This document shows positions 1-9,233 of a stretch of 64,000 bases of DNA, piece after piece. The DNA lies in contig NZ_DATBTY010000003.1 in assembly GCF_036516575.1 (NCBI RefSeq), positions 1 to 64,000 on the forward strand. The letters run 5' to 3'. The position numbers and the translations under genes were made by a program. The DNA comes from Cerasibacillus sp036516575 (GTDB lineage Bacteria > Bacillota > Bacilli > Bacillales > Amphibacillaceae). The notes under the pieces are model-generated. The model saw only the letters and a list, made by a program, of their open reading frames with translations. It had not been told where the DNA came from and did not search any database. How positions within the stretch are numbered: the first letter of the stretch is position 1; each line of letters begins with the position of its first letter.

Positions 1-182
1 CAACTTGCTTCTTTAATTCAAATGCATATCTCTTTTTTTTACTCATTTTATAAACCACTCCCCCTAATCCCTATTATCTATCATAATACAATCTGGGTTG
101 TGCGGTTTTCTAAAATTGTCTACTATATAGGTACTATAGCAGGGGGTCGCGCGGTTTCAGACCTACGCCGCTCATTTTCAAC

Positions 183-217
183 AAAAAAGACTGCTCCACT
201 AGGGAACAGTCTTTTTT
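183..217 (-). terminator. Bidirectional terminator after pstB
   Basis: An imperfect hairpin (arms near 188-195 and 204-211) is flanked by A6 on the left and T6 on the right, so it can stop the minus-strand pst transcript and any plus-strand transcript. The rest of 1-255 shows no convincing gene. Confidence 0.75.
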
Positions 218-255
218 CATCTATATTAAAATACAAAGGGGTAACAGGAAACAAC

Positions 256-1095
256 TTAACCAAATCGTCCATTAATATAATCTTCTGTCCGTTGATCAGT
301 CGGTTCATTAAAAATCACATCTGTACGATCATATTCAACCACTTCTCCATCAAGGAAGAATGCTGTTCGATCTGAAATCCGTGATGCTTGTTGCATATTA
401 TGCGTTACAATTACAATCGCATAATCATTCTTTAGCTCACGAATCAATTCTTCAACTTTCAAAGTTGATTTCGGGTCAAGCGCTGATGTCGGTTCATCCA
501 TTAAGATAACATCAGGTTCGATTGCAAGACATCTTGCAATACAGAGTCGTTGTTGCTGACCACCGGATAAACCGTAAGCATTGTCGTGAAGGCGATCTTT
601 TACTTCATCCCATATATATGCGCCTCTAAGACTCTTTTCAACAATTTCATCGAGAATCATTTTATTGCGGATCCCATGAATTTTAGGCCCATAGGCAATA
701 TTTTCATAGATTGATTTTGGAAATGGGTTCGGTTTTTGGAAAACCATTCCGACTTGTGTACGTAACTCTTCAACTTGTAAAGATTTATCAAAAATACTTT
801 TTCCTTTATAATGGATAGCCCCTGTTGTTCGAACTGAAGGAACAAGTTCTACCATTCGATTCAATGTCTTTAAATACGTCGATTTTCCACATCCAGACGG
901 TCCAATAATCGCTGTGACCTCTTCTTCACGAATATCAAGATTAATATCCTTTAACGCCTGTTTCTCGCCGTACCACAAATTTAAATTTTGTGTATCGAAA
1001 ACAACTTCTTTCTCTTGTCCTGGTGTTCTTAACACTTCAATATTTGCCCGTTTTTTAACTTCTGGGCGTGGAATAGCTGTCATTACACCTGCCAT
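256..1095 (-). CDS. pstB: Phosphate ABC transporter ATP-binding protein PstB
   Basis: This is the cytoplasmic ATPase that powers high-affinity phosphate import with the PstA/PstC channel. Visible motifs are Walker A GPSGCGKST (about residues 65-73), the family-typical phrase VFQKPNPFPKS, the ABC signature LSGGQQQR (about 176) and Walker B VILMDEP (about 197). I chose the ATG at 1095 (279 aa) because AAAGGAG lies 8 bases upstream; an in-frame GTG at 1104 would overlap that ribosome site. It is the last gene of pstSCAB. Only one pstB is present and no phoU follows, unlike the doubled pstB of Bacillus subtilis. Confidence 0.97.
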   Translation of the reverse strand: MAGVMTAIPRPEVKKRANIEVLRTPGQEKEVVFDTQNLNLWYGEKQALKDINLDIREEEVTAIIGPSGCGKSTYLKTLNRMVELVPSVRTTGAIHYKGKSIFDKSLQVEELRTQVGMVFQKPNPFPKSIYENIAYGPKIHGIRNKMILDEIVEKSLRGAYIWDEVKDRLHDNAYGLSGGQQQRLCIARCLAIEPDVILMDEPTSALDPKSTLKVEELIRELKNDYAIVIVTHNMQQASRISDRTAFFLDGEVVEYDRTDVIFNEPTDQRTEDYINGRFG

Positions 1096-1116
1096 GAGAA
1101 ACACTCCTTTTCATAA

Positions 1117-2001
1117 TTAATAACGTTTTTGAAACTTATTTCGAATCACAATAGCCGTTGTATTTAATAAAAGAAGGACAAGTAATAAGATAATGATTGT
1201 CGCTGATGCGAGATATGCATATTCTTCAACTAAAGATGAATCTAGTGTCCAATAATAAATTTGCATCGGTAAGACAGTAAATTTATCAAAAATACTGCCT
1301 GGAAACGGAATGAGTAAAGCTGGAATTCCGATTACAACAAGTGGTGCTGTTTCACCAATAGCCCGTGACAAAGACAAAATCGCTCCTGTTAAAATGCCAG
1401 GAAGGGCTGCTGGTAAAATAATGTTTTTAATCGTTTGCCATTTCGTTGCTCCCATCCCATATGATGCCTCACCTAAATGGTGGGGTACCGCCCGAATCGC
1501 TTCTTGACTGGCAACGATTGTAATTGGAAGAATGAGTAGAGACATAGTTAATCCCCCAGCAAGAACGATGTTTCCCATGTCTAATGCACGGACGAAAACC
1601 GTCATCCCTAAAATCCCATAAACAATGGATGGTACACCTGCCAAGTTCGCAATGTTTGTTTGAATAAACGCTTGGAATTTACCTTTTTTAGCATATAATT
1701 CGAGGTAGATTGCCGTCCCGACGCCGAGAAACATCGTTACCGGTGCCACAACAATCATTAGCCATAACGTTCCGAGAATCGCCCCTAAAATCCCAGCCTT
1801 TTCTGGATCAGTCGACAATTTCCCTGTTAGAAAGTCCATATTAATCCAACTAACTCCATCAGAAAAAACACGGTAGATTAGGATTCCTAAAACGACAAGG
1901 CCGAAAATCGTTGATAGGAAGAAAATTATTTTAGCAAGTGTATTAATAAACAACCGGATACTCATGCGTTTATGCACTTGTGCGGCATCTATATACTTCA
2001 T
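1117..2001 (-). CDS. pstA: Phosphate ABC transporter permease PstA
   Basis: This is one of the two membrane subunits of the phosphate importer. The protein has six hydrophobic segments and the binding-protein-dependent permease loop around EASYGMGATKWQT, which docks on PstB. A perfect AGGAGG at 2010-2015 is 8 bases from the ATG at 2001, giving 294 aa. A longer frame open to 2064 would overlap pstC by about 40 bases and has no better ribosome site. It lies 22 bases after pstC and is co-transcribed with pstS, pstC and pstB. Confidence 0.96.
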   Translation of the reverse strand: MKYIDAAQVHKRMSIRLFINTLAKIIFFLSTIFGLVVLGILIYRVFSDGVSWINMDFLTGKLSTDPEKAGILGAILGTLWLMIVVAPVTMFLGVGTAIYLELYAKKGKFQAFIQTNIANLAGVPSIVYGILGMTVFVRALDMGNIVLAGGLTMSLLILPITIVASQEAIRAVPHHLGEASYGMGATKWQTIKNIILPAALPGILTGAILSLSRAIGETAPLVVIGIPALLIPFPGSIFDKFTVLPMQIYYWTLDSSLVEEYAYLASATIIILLLVLLLLNTTAIVIRNKFQKRY

Positions 2002-2023
2002 TTTAAATTCCTCCTGGGTCATA

Positions 2024-2965
2024 TCAATACTCTTCCTTAAACTTACGTGAGACATAACGAGCAAGTAGATTCATGAGTAATGTAAAGACAAATAATGTCA
2101 TCGCAACAGCGTATAAACTGTAATAAATGGTCGATCCTGCTGGAGCATCTCCGCCTGTTACTTCTACAATATAGGCGGTCATCGTTTGCATGGATTGAGT
2201 AAGATCGAATGTGAAATTTTTGGAGCTTCCGCTAGCGATCGTAACAATCATTGTTTCACCGATTGCTCTTGAAATTGCGAGAACAAATGAAGCGACAATT
2301 CCAGAAAAAGCAGCTGGAATAACAACACGTGTCGCTACTTCTAATTTAGTTGCTCCAAGTGCTAACGCGCCTTCACGCATTGTATTTGGAACAGAACTCA
2401 TCGCGTCTTCAGAGAGCGAAGCAATCATAGGGATAATCATAATTCCCATAACAATCCCTGGACTTAGAATGTTTGTTGTTTCAAGTCCCGGAATAATATG
2501 TTTTAGCAATGGTGTAACAAAAGTGAATGCAAAGAACCCGTATACGATTGTCGGAATACCTGCTAAGATCTCAAGCAGTGGTTTAAATGTTTTTCGAATA
2601 CGATCAGAGGCAAATTCACTTAAGTAAATAGCTGTCATTAACCCAATCGGTGCAGCTACGAACATCGCAATCACGGTTGAAGTCAGGGTTCCCATGATTA
2701 ATGGTAGAACACCAAACTTGGGGTCTTGGCTTAGCGGTTTAAGGACCGTTCCTGTAAAGAATTCTACGATAGACACTTCTTTAAAAAACTCAATTGTCTC
2801 TGAAAACAACGTATATATAATCCCAATTGTCGTCAATACTGAAATGCTTGCAATGAGAAACAATAAAACTGGGATGGCTTTTTCTAGTTTAAGAAATAGA
2901 TTCTTGGATTGTTTCTTTTTAGCAATCAATTTCTGTACATCAACAGGCTCATTATTTGTCTGCAT
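2024..2965 (-). CDS. pstC: Phosphate ABC transporter permease PstC
   Basis: This is the second permease subunit of the phosphate importer (313 aa). It has an N-terminal cytoplasmic stretch, a first membrane helix near residues 30-50, and the permease signature region EGALALGATKLEVA that contacts the ATPase. The ATG at 2965 is preceded by AAAGGAAA. It is separated from pstS by about 100 bases that contain a hairpin, a common arrangement that lets pstS be made in excess over the membrane subunits. Confidence 0.95.
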   Translation of the reverse strand: MQTNNEPVDVQKLIAKKKQSKNLFLKLEKAIPVLLFLIASISVLTTIGIIYTLFSETIEFFKEVSIVEFFTGTVLKPLSQDPKFGVLPLIMGTLTSTVIAMFVAAPIGLMTAIYLSEFASDRIRKTFKPLLEILAGIPTIVYGFFAFTFVTPLLKHIIPGLETTNILSPGIVMGIMIIPMIASLSEDAMSSVPNTMREGALALGATKLEVATRVVIPAAFSGIVASFVLAISRAIGETMIVTIASGSSKNFTFDLTQSMQTMTAYIVEVTGGDAPAGSTIYYSLYAVAMTLFVFTLLMNLLARYVSRKFKEEY

Positions 2966-3015
2966 AATAAGTTTCCTTTCAAACCAATGATTTCCAACCT
3001 ATACTAATTAAAGGA

Positions 3016-3049
3016 ACAAGATGAGAACGGTAAATTGTCCTCATCTTGT
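3016..3049 (-). terminator. Intercistronic hairpin between pstS and pstC
   Basis: A perfect 10-base stem (3016-3025 with 3040-3049) follows the pstS stop codon on the minus strand. The T-tract after it is weak, so partial termination or protection of the pstS message 3' end is more likely than a full stop. Confidence 0.55.
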
Positions 3050-3072
3050 ATGATTATATGCTTGTCTGTAAA

Positions 3073-4089
3073 TTACTTTAGACCTTCTAGGAATGAAACA
3101 CTTTCTTCAACTTCAGCATCTGGAATAGGCGCGAAACCAGTTTCTCCAGCAAAGTTATTGATATTGTTCATAACATAAATCGCATAATCAAGAACTTGTG
3201 GTTTTTCTTTTGCATTATCCACGTTTAAGTAAGTAAATACTGGACGTGTGAAATCTGCATAGTCACCATCTTCAGCGATTGTATCAAGTGAAGGTTCAAC
3301 GGCTCCATTACCAAAGTCAACGCTTACTGCTTGTAGTTTATCTGTGTTATTTACATAGTAACCAAATCCGAAGAATGCAATTCCGTTTTTATCTTCTTCA
3401 ATCATTTTTACAAGCGTTGGATATTCTTGTTGTAAATCAACATCATCTACTAAATCTTTTTCTTCTAAAATATTTTCATAGAAAAATTCATATGTTCCAT
3501 GGTTTTCATTTGGTCCGTATGTGTTGATTTTTTCATCTGGCCAATCTGAGTTAATATCAGACCATTTTGTTACGCCACCGTCAGCAAGGAAAATCTTCTT
3601 CAAATCTTCAGCTGTCATTTCAGTCGCCCAGTCATTTTCCTTATTAATAACAAAAGTAAGTCCGTCAAGTGCTACCTTTAATTCTTTAACTTCCAAACCA
3701 AGCTTGTCAGCTTCTGCTTTCTCTTCGTCTTTAATTTGACGAGAAGCGTCGTTAAAATCTGTTCCGTCTTCAACTAAGAATTTTTTAAATCCTGCGCTTG
3801 TACCAGCACGGCTAACTTCTACTGATACACCTGATTGTTCGTTACTCATATATTCTTCAGCTAATTTCGCCATTAATGGATAAACTGTTCCAGAACCATC
3901 GATGACGACACTGCCTTCTAAGTCGGCAGCTGCTTCTTTATTTTCTTCTTTATTATTCTCATTATCTTTTTGTTCTGTGTTGCTCTTGTCTTCCCCTTCT
4001 TTTTCTTTCTCTGAGTCTCCTTGACAAGCAACAAGTGCAATTGCTAATACAGCAATCATCAAGGCCATGAAAATGTTTTTCAACTTCAT
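3073..4089 (-). CDS. pstS: Phosphate-binding lipoprotein PstS
   Basis: This is the extracellular lipid-anchored phosphate receptor of the Pst importer. The signal peptide ends in the lipobox LVAC, with the lipidated Cys at residue 22, followed by an acidic and Asn-rich linker and then the binding domain with GSGTVYPL and SRAGTSAGFKKF, the phosphate-contacting loops of the family. The ATG at 4089 sits after AGGGAGGA with good spacing and gives 338 aa; the frame stays open for 21 more codons upstream but no ribosome site supports them. Transcription should start near 4145 under the Pho box. Confidence 0.96.
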   Translation of the reverse strand: MKLKNIFMALMIAVLAIALVACQGDSEKEKEGEDKSNTEQKDNENNKEENKEAAADLEGSVVIDGSGTVYPLMAKLAEEYMSNEQSGVSVEVSRAGTSAGFKKFLVEDGTDFNDASRQIKDEEKAEADKLGLEVKELKVALDGLTFVINKENDWATEMTAEDLKKIFLADGGVTKWSDINSDWPDEKINTYGPNENHGTYEFFYENILEEKDLVDDVDLQQEYPTLVKMIEEDKNGIAFFGFGYYVNNTDKLQAVSVDFGNGAVEPSLDTIAEDGDYADFTRPVFTYLNVDNAKEKPQVLDYAIYVMNNINNFAGETGFAPIPDAEVEESVSFLEGLK

Positions 4090-4151
4090 TAAAATGTCCT
4101 CCCTTTTTATTAGGAAATATGTCTTTCGAAGGCCTCTCTCCTTCAAGTTCA

Positions 4152-4205
4152 AGTATAGAGAAGAAGTATTAAGGAAGTATAAAGCGATTGTAAAGGTTGT
4201 GTAAA
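4152..4205 (-). promoter_or_regulatory. PhoP (Pho box) promoter of pstSCAB
   Basis: On the minus strand four hexamers, TTTACA (4200-4205), TTTACA (4189-4194), TTTATA (4178-4183) and TTAATA (4167-4172), are each separated by exactly 5 bases. All fit TT(A/T/C)A(C/T)A, the Bacillus PhoP-binding consensus. A -10 box TATACT lies just downstream at 4152-4157. No clear -35 is needed for PhoP-activated promoters. The binding itself is inferred. Confidence 0.85.
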
Positions 4206-4506
4206 TTTAGGAAAGAGATGGATGAATAGTGATATAAGTCACGCGTCTTAGCGTTCAATACAGATGCTAATTAATGATTCTTAAATAACATAATAAGTAG
4301 AAACCAATAGTTCTTTAGGACTATAAACATTCCTAACAATATATAGTTCATGCAATTTTTAATAAATAGAAATGTCAAATTTATGAATGCTGACATCTTC
4401 GTTAAAGTAGTGCCAAACCTATTGTTGCAAGCGTTTTGGCCCGTTATAATAAAGATAGGAAGTTCATTTAACTCACCTCATTAAATAAAAATTGTGAGGG
4501 AATCAT
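4206..4506. other. Divergent intergenic region, pst / WxL cluster
   Basis: I see no gene in this 300-base stretch. It carries the outer edge of the pst promoter on the left and the WxL cluster promoter and ribosome site on the right. The middle is AT-rich without clear structure. Confidence 0.6.
4422..4450 (+). promoter_or_regulatory. Sigma-A-type promoter of the WxL cluster
   Basis: TTGTTG (4422-4427) and a perfect TATAAT (4445-4450) are separated by 17 bases, placing the start of transcription near 4457, about 50 bases ahead of the first WxL gene. Confidence 0.65.
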
Positions 4507-5778
4507 ATGAATAAACGACTGCAAAACTTAATGATGGTCACCATTATTTTATGTTTTCTTCTTTTACCATTCTCACTATCACTTAGCTCTAATCCAACTG
4601 TTACCCCATCTGTAAATAAACATAAAGCGCTAGCTGCCGCTAATATAAGTTTGCTAGAAAATCAAAAATTAACTGCTCGTTATGAAAATGGAAAACTCAA
4701 ATTAACACTAACAGGAACTCCTATACTACAATTGGGCCTAATTAATAAGCAAAAATTTGTATTCAAGCTCTCTGACGAACTTAAATTTGCATTGGAACAC
4801 CCGCACTTCAAGGAAGCAGCACAGATTAACTATCGGATTCCACTATTATTAGGGCTTTTACCAATTAAAGGGACAATCAAAGGCAGCTCATTAGTAGTCG
4901 ATCCTTCATTAGGGATGGTAACAGGAGAGAAAACATCTGTTCTAAACTTATCACTCGTTTCTTCATTATCTGCCGCATTAACGATTGACTTAGATCAACT
5001 AGGCATTTCTTCTTTACCACCTCAGCGTGATAGGATACTTACCTTTTATGGGCTTGCTGCCAAAGATGCACTCATTAATTTAGAAATTTTAATATCTGAA
5101 GGGGATTCTGCCCAACTTGAAACAAGCAAATTCCCTGACGCTCCTACTGTTCATGAAGTAACGGACAAAGATACAGTTGTAACTGGGGTGGGAGAACCAA
5201 AGACGACGGCAACTGTTTATACAGAAGATGGTAACAGCTATACAGGGAAAGTGGATGAGCAGGGTCACTTCACTGTGCAAATTCCAATTCAGCAAGCTCA
5301 ATCATCTATTTCAGTTACAGTAACGGATAGCTTTGGTAATGAAAGTCAACCTGCCACCATCGTCGTAAAAGGAGTCAGACTTGAATTAACTGTTCCTGAA
5401 ACATTACCTTTTAAAAAAACAAAGATTCAACTTCAGGAGGTACTTATTCCACGACAAGATGATTATTGGTCTGTACAAGTTAAAGATACGCGTGGCCAGG
5501 GAGCGAAGTGGAAGATTACGGCGAAAGCTCCTAATCCGCTATCTACCAAAAATGGACTTCAGCTTAATCCGAATGCACTAATATATAGAAAAGATAGCAA
5601 AGAGTATTATTTGCAGGATGGTGTATTAATTTATGAGGGTATAACTGGTGAAAACAATGAGATGACAGTTACCTGGAAAAAAAGCGAAGGTATTCTATTG
5701 AAAGTTAATCCGTCTCATGCTTTACCAGATCAAGAGTACTCTACGACGATCCACTGGACATTAGAGAATACACCTTAG
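4507..5778 (+). CDS. Secreted WxL-domain surface protein with Ig-like domain
   Basis: This 423-residue protein has an N-terminal signal peptide (about 1-26), a roughly 180-residue domain I do not recognise, an Ig-like segment (about 210-290, with TVVTGVGEPKTTATVY and DSFGNES typical of bacterial Ig repeats) and a C-terminal WxL domain. The WxL evidence is the pair of motifs WSVQV (about residue 318) and the terminal HWTLENTP. WxL domains bind peptidoglycan non-covalently in other Firmicutes. The ATG is preceded by GAGGGA. It opens a cluster with a second WxL protein and a DUF916-type partner, the usual partner set of WxL loci, so all three probably assemble on the wall. Confidence 0.8.
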   Translation: MNKRLQNLMMVTIILCFLLLPFSLSLSSNPTVTPSVNKHKALAAANISLLENQKLTARYENGKLKLTLTGTPILQLGLINKQKFVFKLSDELKFALEHPHFKEAAQINYRIPLLLGLLPIKGTIKGSSLVVDPSLGMVTGEKTSVLNLSLVSSLSAALTIDLDQLGISSLPPQRDRILTFYGLAAKDALINLEILISEGDSAQLETSKFPDAPTVHEVTDKDTVVTGVGEPKTTATVYTEDGNSYTGKVDEQGHFTVQIPIQQAQSSISVTVTDSFGNESQPATIVVKGVRLELTVPETLPFKKTKIQLQEVLIPRQDDYWSVQVKDTRGQGAKWKITAKAPNPLSTKNGLQLNPNALIYRKDSKEYYLQDGVLIYEGITGENNEMTVTWKKSEGILLKVNPSHALPDQEYSTTIHWTLENTP

Positions 5779-5817
5779 TTTTACAAACCATTTAAGGATA
5801 AAGAGGAGGAATTTATC

Positions 5818-6513
5818 ATGAGAATTGATAAATATTTAATTGTTATCATTCTGCTCATCATGTCACCATGCTTACCTGCTTTAGTTATGTCCGCTGACGC
5901 GGCTTCTCAATCAACAGGTACATCAAAAGCAACCATTACATTTGAAGAAGACACCGATATTCCAGATATTCTTGATCCCGATAATCCTGATGAACCGTAT
6001 ATTCCAGACCCCGATGATGACGGTGCAACAGGTCATGCCGGCCCATTAAGTTTAGATTATGTATCGTCTATTGCATTTGGTAATCACAAACTATCACTAA
6101 AAGAAGAGGAATATCAATCAACGACAATTACCCCATTTATCCAAGTAACAGATAAACGTGGAAATGCAACAGGCTGGCAAGTTGAAGTAAAAGCAACACC
6201 ATTTTTCGATGATAGGACAACAACTGCTTTAAAAGGAGCGATGTTACACTTTACAGGTGGAGAATGTCTATCAAGTACCGATAACCAGTATATTGCGCCT
6301 ATTCCGGAAACATTTGATTTAGCTACAGATGGACTAACAGCTAGTAAAGTTGTTTCTGCTAGTGAAAACGAAGGACGAGGTTCTTGGGTTACAAAATGGT
6401 GCGCAAAAGGAGAACCGTTAAATCACAAAGTGACATTAACAATACCTGGAGGCGTAGCAAAAGAAGGCGTGTATAAATCGACCTTGACATGGACATTGTC
6501 TGATGCACCCTAA
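5818..6513 (+). CDS. Small secreted WxL-domain protein
   Basis: The 231-residue product has a signal peptide (about 1-28), an acidic Asp/Pro-rich linker (about residues 45-70) and then a WxL domain that fills the rest. The diagnostic motifs are GWQVEV (about 121) and the C-terminal TWTLSDAP, which is nearly canonical for the family. GAGGAGG precedes the ATG, and the gene lies 39 bases after the larger WxL gene in the same transcript. It is probably a wall-bound minor component of the same surface complex; the ligand is unknown. Confidence 0.85.
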   Translation: MRIDKYLIVIILLIMSPCLPALVMSADAASQSTGTSKATITFEEDTDIPDILDPDNPDEPYIPDPDDDGATGHAGPLSLDYVSSIAFGNHKLSLKEEEYQSTTITPFIQVTDKRGNATGWQVEVKATPFFDDRTTTALKGAMLHFTGGECLSSTDNQYIAPIPETFDLATDGLTASKVVSASENEGRGSWVTKWCAKGEPLNHKVTLTIPGGVAKEGVYKSTLTWTLSDAP

Positions 6514-6524
6514 TTTAATAACTC

Positions 6525-6549
6525 GCCCGTTTGAAGAACGGGCTTTTTT
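6525..6549 (+). terminator. Terminator or attenuator inside the WxL cluster
   Basis: GCCCGTT (6525-6531) pairs perfectly with AACGGGC (6537-6543) and is followed directly by T6. It sits between the second WxL gene and the DUF916-type gene, with no obvious new promoter after it, so it may reduce expression of the downstream gene rather than end the unit. Confidence 0.8.
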
Positions 6550-6575
6550 ACTGATGCTAAAAGTAAGGGGGGAGT

Positions 6576-7604
6576 ATGATGCAACAACTTATTAAAATAT
6601 GTATAGCTATTATTCTTGTTTTCTGTTCGATTGGATACTCAATCATCCCTGTTTTTGCTAAGGATAATTCTGTTGGCTACTCGGTGAGAGCTATTATTCC
6701 TGACAACCAAATCGATAAAAATCAAACCTATTTTGATTTAAAAATGAAGCCGAAACAAAAACAAACACTTTATATCGAAATCTTTAACAGTACAAATGAA
6801 CCGATAGAAATAAATTGCCATATTACAAATGCCGTCACAAATCGGAACGGCTTAATTGATTATACAAATCTTAATCCAAAATTAGACGATACTTTATTAT
6901 ATCCAATGACAGAAATCGCTAAGCTCAAAGAAGATAAAGTCTCTGTTCCTGCTGGTCAAACAAGAGTCGTCCCTGTTTATTTGAATATGCCTACAGATCC
7001 ATTTGATGGGGTTATTTTAGGTGGCATTTATTTTGAAAAAAACGTTGACGAAAAGGAAACAAAGGATGATTCCGTACAAATTACTAATAAATATGCTTAT
7101 GTTATTGGGCTAAAACTAACAGAAACAAACCGAAATATGAAACCAGAGCTTCATTTAAAATCAGTAGAACCAAGCCTTGTTAATTACCGCCATGCAATCA
7201 TCGCACCTATTCAAAACAGGCATCCCGTCATCATTGATCATTTAAAGATAGATGCGAAAGTTCTTGATGCTAGAGGACAAGTTGTTCATGAACAGCATGT
7301 GAAGGATTATCGTATGGCTCCAAATTCTACTATGGAGTTTGTTATGGACTGGAATCATAACAAATTTCACCCAGGTACTTACACACTCATCCTGCATGCA
7401 AGTAATGGGAAACAAGAGTGGAAGTGGGAAGAGGCTTTTGAAATCGCTAAAGCAGAAGCAAAACAACTAAATAAGGGAGCTGTTCAAGACAACAAAGACA
7501 TGACGATATATATGATCATCGGTTTAAGCATAGTCATTATCATTTTATTCATCATTTTAATTAAACTAAAGAAGGAAAATAATCAGTTAAAAAAACGCTC
7601 TTAA
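6576..7604 (+). CDS. DUF916/DUF3324-type WxL-partner membrane protein
   Basis: This 342-residue protein has a signal peptide, two consecutive beta-rich extracellular domains (the first containing YFDLKMKPKQKQTLYIEI, typical of DUF916, the second DUF3324-like with HLKIDAKVLDARG), a single membrane helix near 308-330 and a short Lys-rich cytoplasmic tail. This is the architecture of the peptidoglycan- and host-binding partner found with WxL proteins (WxLIP type). AAGGGGGGAG is close upstream, so translation may begin at 6576 or at the second ATG, 6579. It is the last gene of the cluster. Confidence 0.85.
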   Translation: MMQQLIKICIAIILVFCSIGYSIIPVFAKDNSVGYSVRAIIPDNQIDKNQTYFDLKMKPKQKQTLYIEIFNSTNEPIEINCHITNAVTNRNGLIDYTNLNPKLDDTLLYPMTEIAKLKEDKVSVPAGQTRVVPVYLNMPTDPFDGVILGGIYFEKNVDEKETKDDSVQITNKYAYVIGLKLTETNRNMKPELHLKSVEPSLVNYRHAIIAPIQNRHPVIIDHLKIDAKVLDARGQVVHEQHVKDYRMAPNSTMEFVMDWNHNKFHPGTYTLILHASNGKQEWKWEEAFEIAKAEAKQLNKGAVQDNKDMTIYMIIGLSIVIIILFIILIKLKKENNQLKKRS

Positions 7605-7611
7605 TAGATTA

Positions 7612-7646
7612 AAATCCTCCTCCCTACAATAAGGGGTCGAGGATTT
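7612..7646. terminator. Hairpin between convergent genes
   Basis: AAATCCTC (7612-7619) pairs with GAGGATTT (7639-7646). It lies between the plus-strand WxL cluster and the minus-strand symporter gene and may serve both, although neither T-tract is long. Confidence 0.5.
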
Positions 7647-7655
7647 ATCGTTGTA

Positions 7656-9011
7656 TTAAAGTATTTTTTCCCAAACACCAAGTACATCGAGCATAACGAT
7701 TACAATCAAAACGGGGGCTACATAACGAAGAATATAATACCAAGCTTGGAATATCCTCTTTTTCAGCTGGCTTCCTTTTTTTAATTCTTCATATAGTGCA
7801 GATTTTTCCATTTTCCATGAAACAAAAATCGCAATTGATAATGAACCAAGTGGCATGAGTACATTACTTACTGCATAATCGGCTAGATCGAAGAAGGATT
7901 TACCAAAAACTGTCACATCACTTAATACTCCATATGACAATGCAGAAGGAATACCGAAGATAAAAATGGCAATTCCCACAATCCAGGCATACCTTTTTCG
8001 TTTATCTTGATGACCTTTCGAAAGAACGGATACGATAATTTCCAACATTGAAAAAGCACTCGTTAAGGCTGCGAATAAAAACACGATTAAAAACGCAGCA
8101 AAGAATAACATCCCAAATGGTAATTGGCCAAAAATTGTTGGTAACACATTAAATAAGAGAACAGGGCCTGCATCTGGATTTAGCCCGAATGAAAACACTG
8201 CTGGAAATATTGAAAGACCCGCTAAAATAACGATTAACAGATTCATACTGACTACCGACATTGCTGAACGCGGGAGGTTCGTTGTTTTTGGTAAGTAAGA
8301 ACTATACGTAATCATGACGGATACGCCAATGCTCAAGGTGAAAAAGGATTGTCCCATCGCATCGAGCACAGCTTTTGATGTGAGCTTTGAAAAATCAGGC
8401 TGAAATAAGAAAGCCATTCCTTTTGCCGCCCCATCCAGGGTAACAGATCGAATGACGAGAATCAGAAATAAAATCGCTAAGGCAGGCATCATGATTTTTG
8501 AGGCTCGTTCGATTCCATTTTGAATCCCATGCCCGACAACAATAATCGTAATCAAGATAAATATGAGCTGAAGCGATAAACTCAACCATGGATTTTCTAT
8601 CGTTTTTTGAAATAATAGTGCATACTCATCTGATTGTAAATCGGCAAGTTCACCAGTTAAGATTTTACCTAAATACGTAATAATCCAACCACCAATGACA
8701 CTATAAAATGATAGAAGGATAAATGTTGTAACCATTCCCAAGATTCCAACCCCATACCATTTCGTTCCTGGAGCTATTTTTTTAAAGGAAGTAACGGCAT
8801 CAGCGCCAGCCGTTCTCCCAATCGCAAACTCCGCCATCATAAGTGGAAGTGCCAAAACAAACGTAAAAAAGATAAAAATAAAAAAGAAGGCGCCCCCTCC
8901 ATTTTGCCCAGCCACATAAGGGAATTTCCATATTGCACCGAGGCCGATAGCAGATCCCGCCGTTGTTAAAATAAAACCTAATCTTGTTGCAAATTGTTCA
9001 CGTTGACTCAA
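7656..9011 (-). CDS. Sodium-dependent transporter of the NSS (SNF) family
   Basis: This 451-residue protein belongs to the neurotransmitter:sodium symporter family, which moves amino acids or related solutes together with sodium across the membrane. The N-terminal family signature is clear: GSAIGLGAIWKFPYV and NGGGAFF in helix 1, where LeuT binds sodium and substrate. There are 11-12 hydrophobic helices in total, as in prokaryotic NSS proteins. Translation starts at a TTG with AAAGGAG 8 bases upstream. It stands alone. The substrate cannot be told from sequence. Confidence 0.92.
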   Translation of the reverse strand: MSQREQFATRLGFILTTAGSAIGLGAIWKFPYVAGQNGGGAFFFIFIFFTFVLALPLMMAEFAIGRTAGADAVTSFKKIAPGTKWYGVGILGMVTTFILLSFYSVIGGWIITYLGKILTGELADLQSDEYALLFQKTIENPWLSLSLQLIFILITIIVVGHGIQNGIERASKIMMPALAILFLILVIRSVTLDGAAKGMAFLFQPDFSKLTSKAVLDAMGQSFFTLSIGVSVMITYSSYLPKTTNLPRSAMSVVSMNLLIVILAGLSIFPAVFSFGLNPDAGPVLLFNVLPTIFGQLPFGMLFFAAFLIVFLFAALTSAFSMLEIIVSVLSKGHQDKRKRYAWIVGIAIFIFGIPSALSYGVLSDVTVFGKSFFDLADYAVSNVLMPLGSLSIAIFVSWKMEKSALYEELKKGSQLKKRIFQAWYYILRYVAPVLIVIVMLDVLGVWEKIL

Positions 9012-9188
9012 TGCCGTTACTCCTTTCTGATAATTGTCGTTTAGTTAAAAAGAATTATCCTCTATTATCTTTTAATGTGATGAAGTTGTCAACGTATGTT
9101 ACTACGTTATTGTGTTTTTGAGATATAAGGTGGCAGGCATAGATAAATTATATTCAATGAACGATCCCACAAGTTCCACATAAAAAAA

Positions 9189-9226
9189 GAGCATCCAAAA
9201 AACCAAAATGGTTTCTTGGATTGCTC
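9189..9226 (-). terminator. Terminator after the chemoreceptor gene
   Basis: A stem with GAGC/GCTC and CCAA/TTGG arms ends, on the minus strand, in a run of seven T (the A-run at 9182-9188). It lies just after the chemoreceptor stop codon. Confidence 0.8.
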
Positions 9227-9233
9227 CCAAATT

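Noticed and set aside
22..375. Plus-strand 117-codon open frame
   Set aside because: It runs over the pstB terminator and into pstB antisense and has no ribosome site or protein-like composition.
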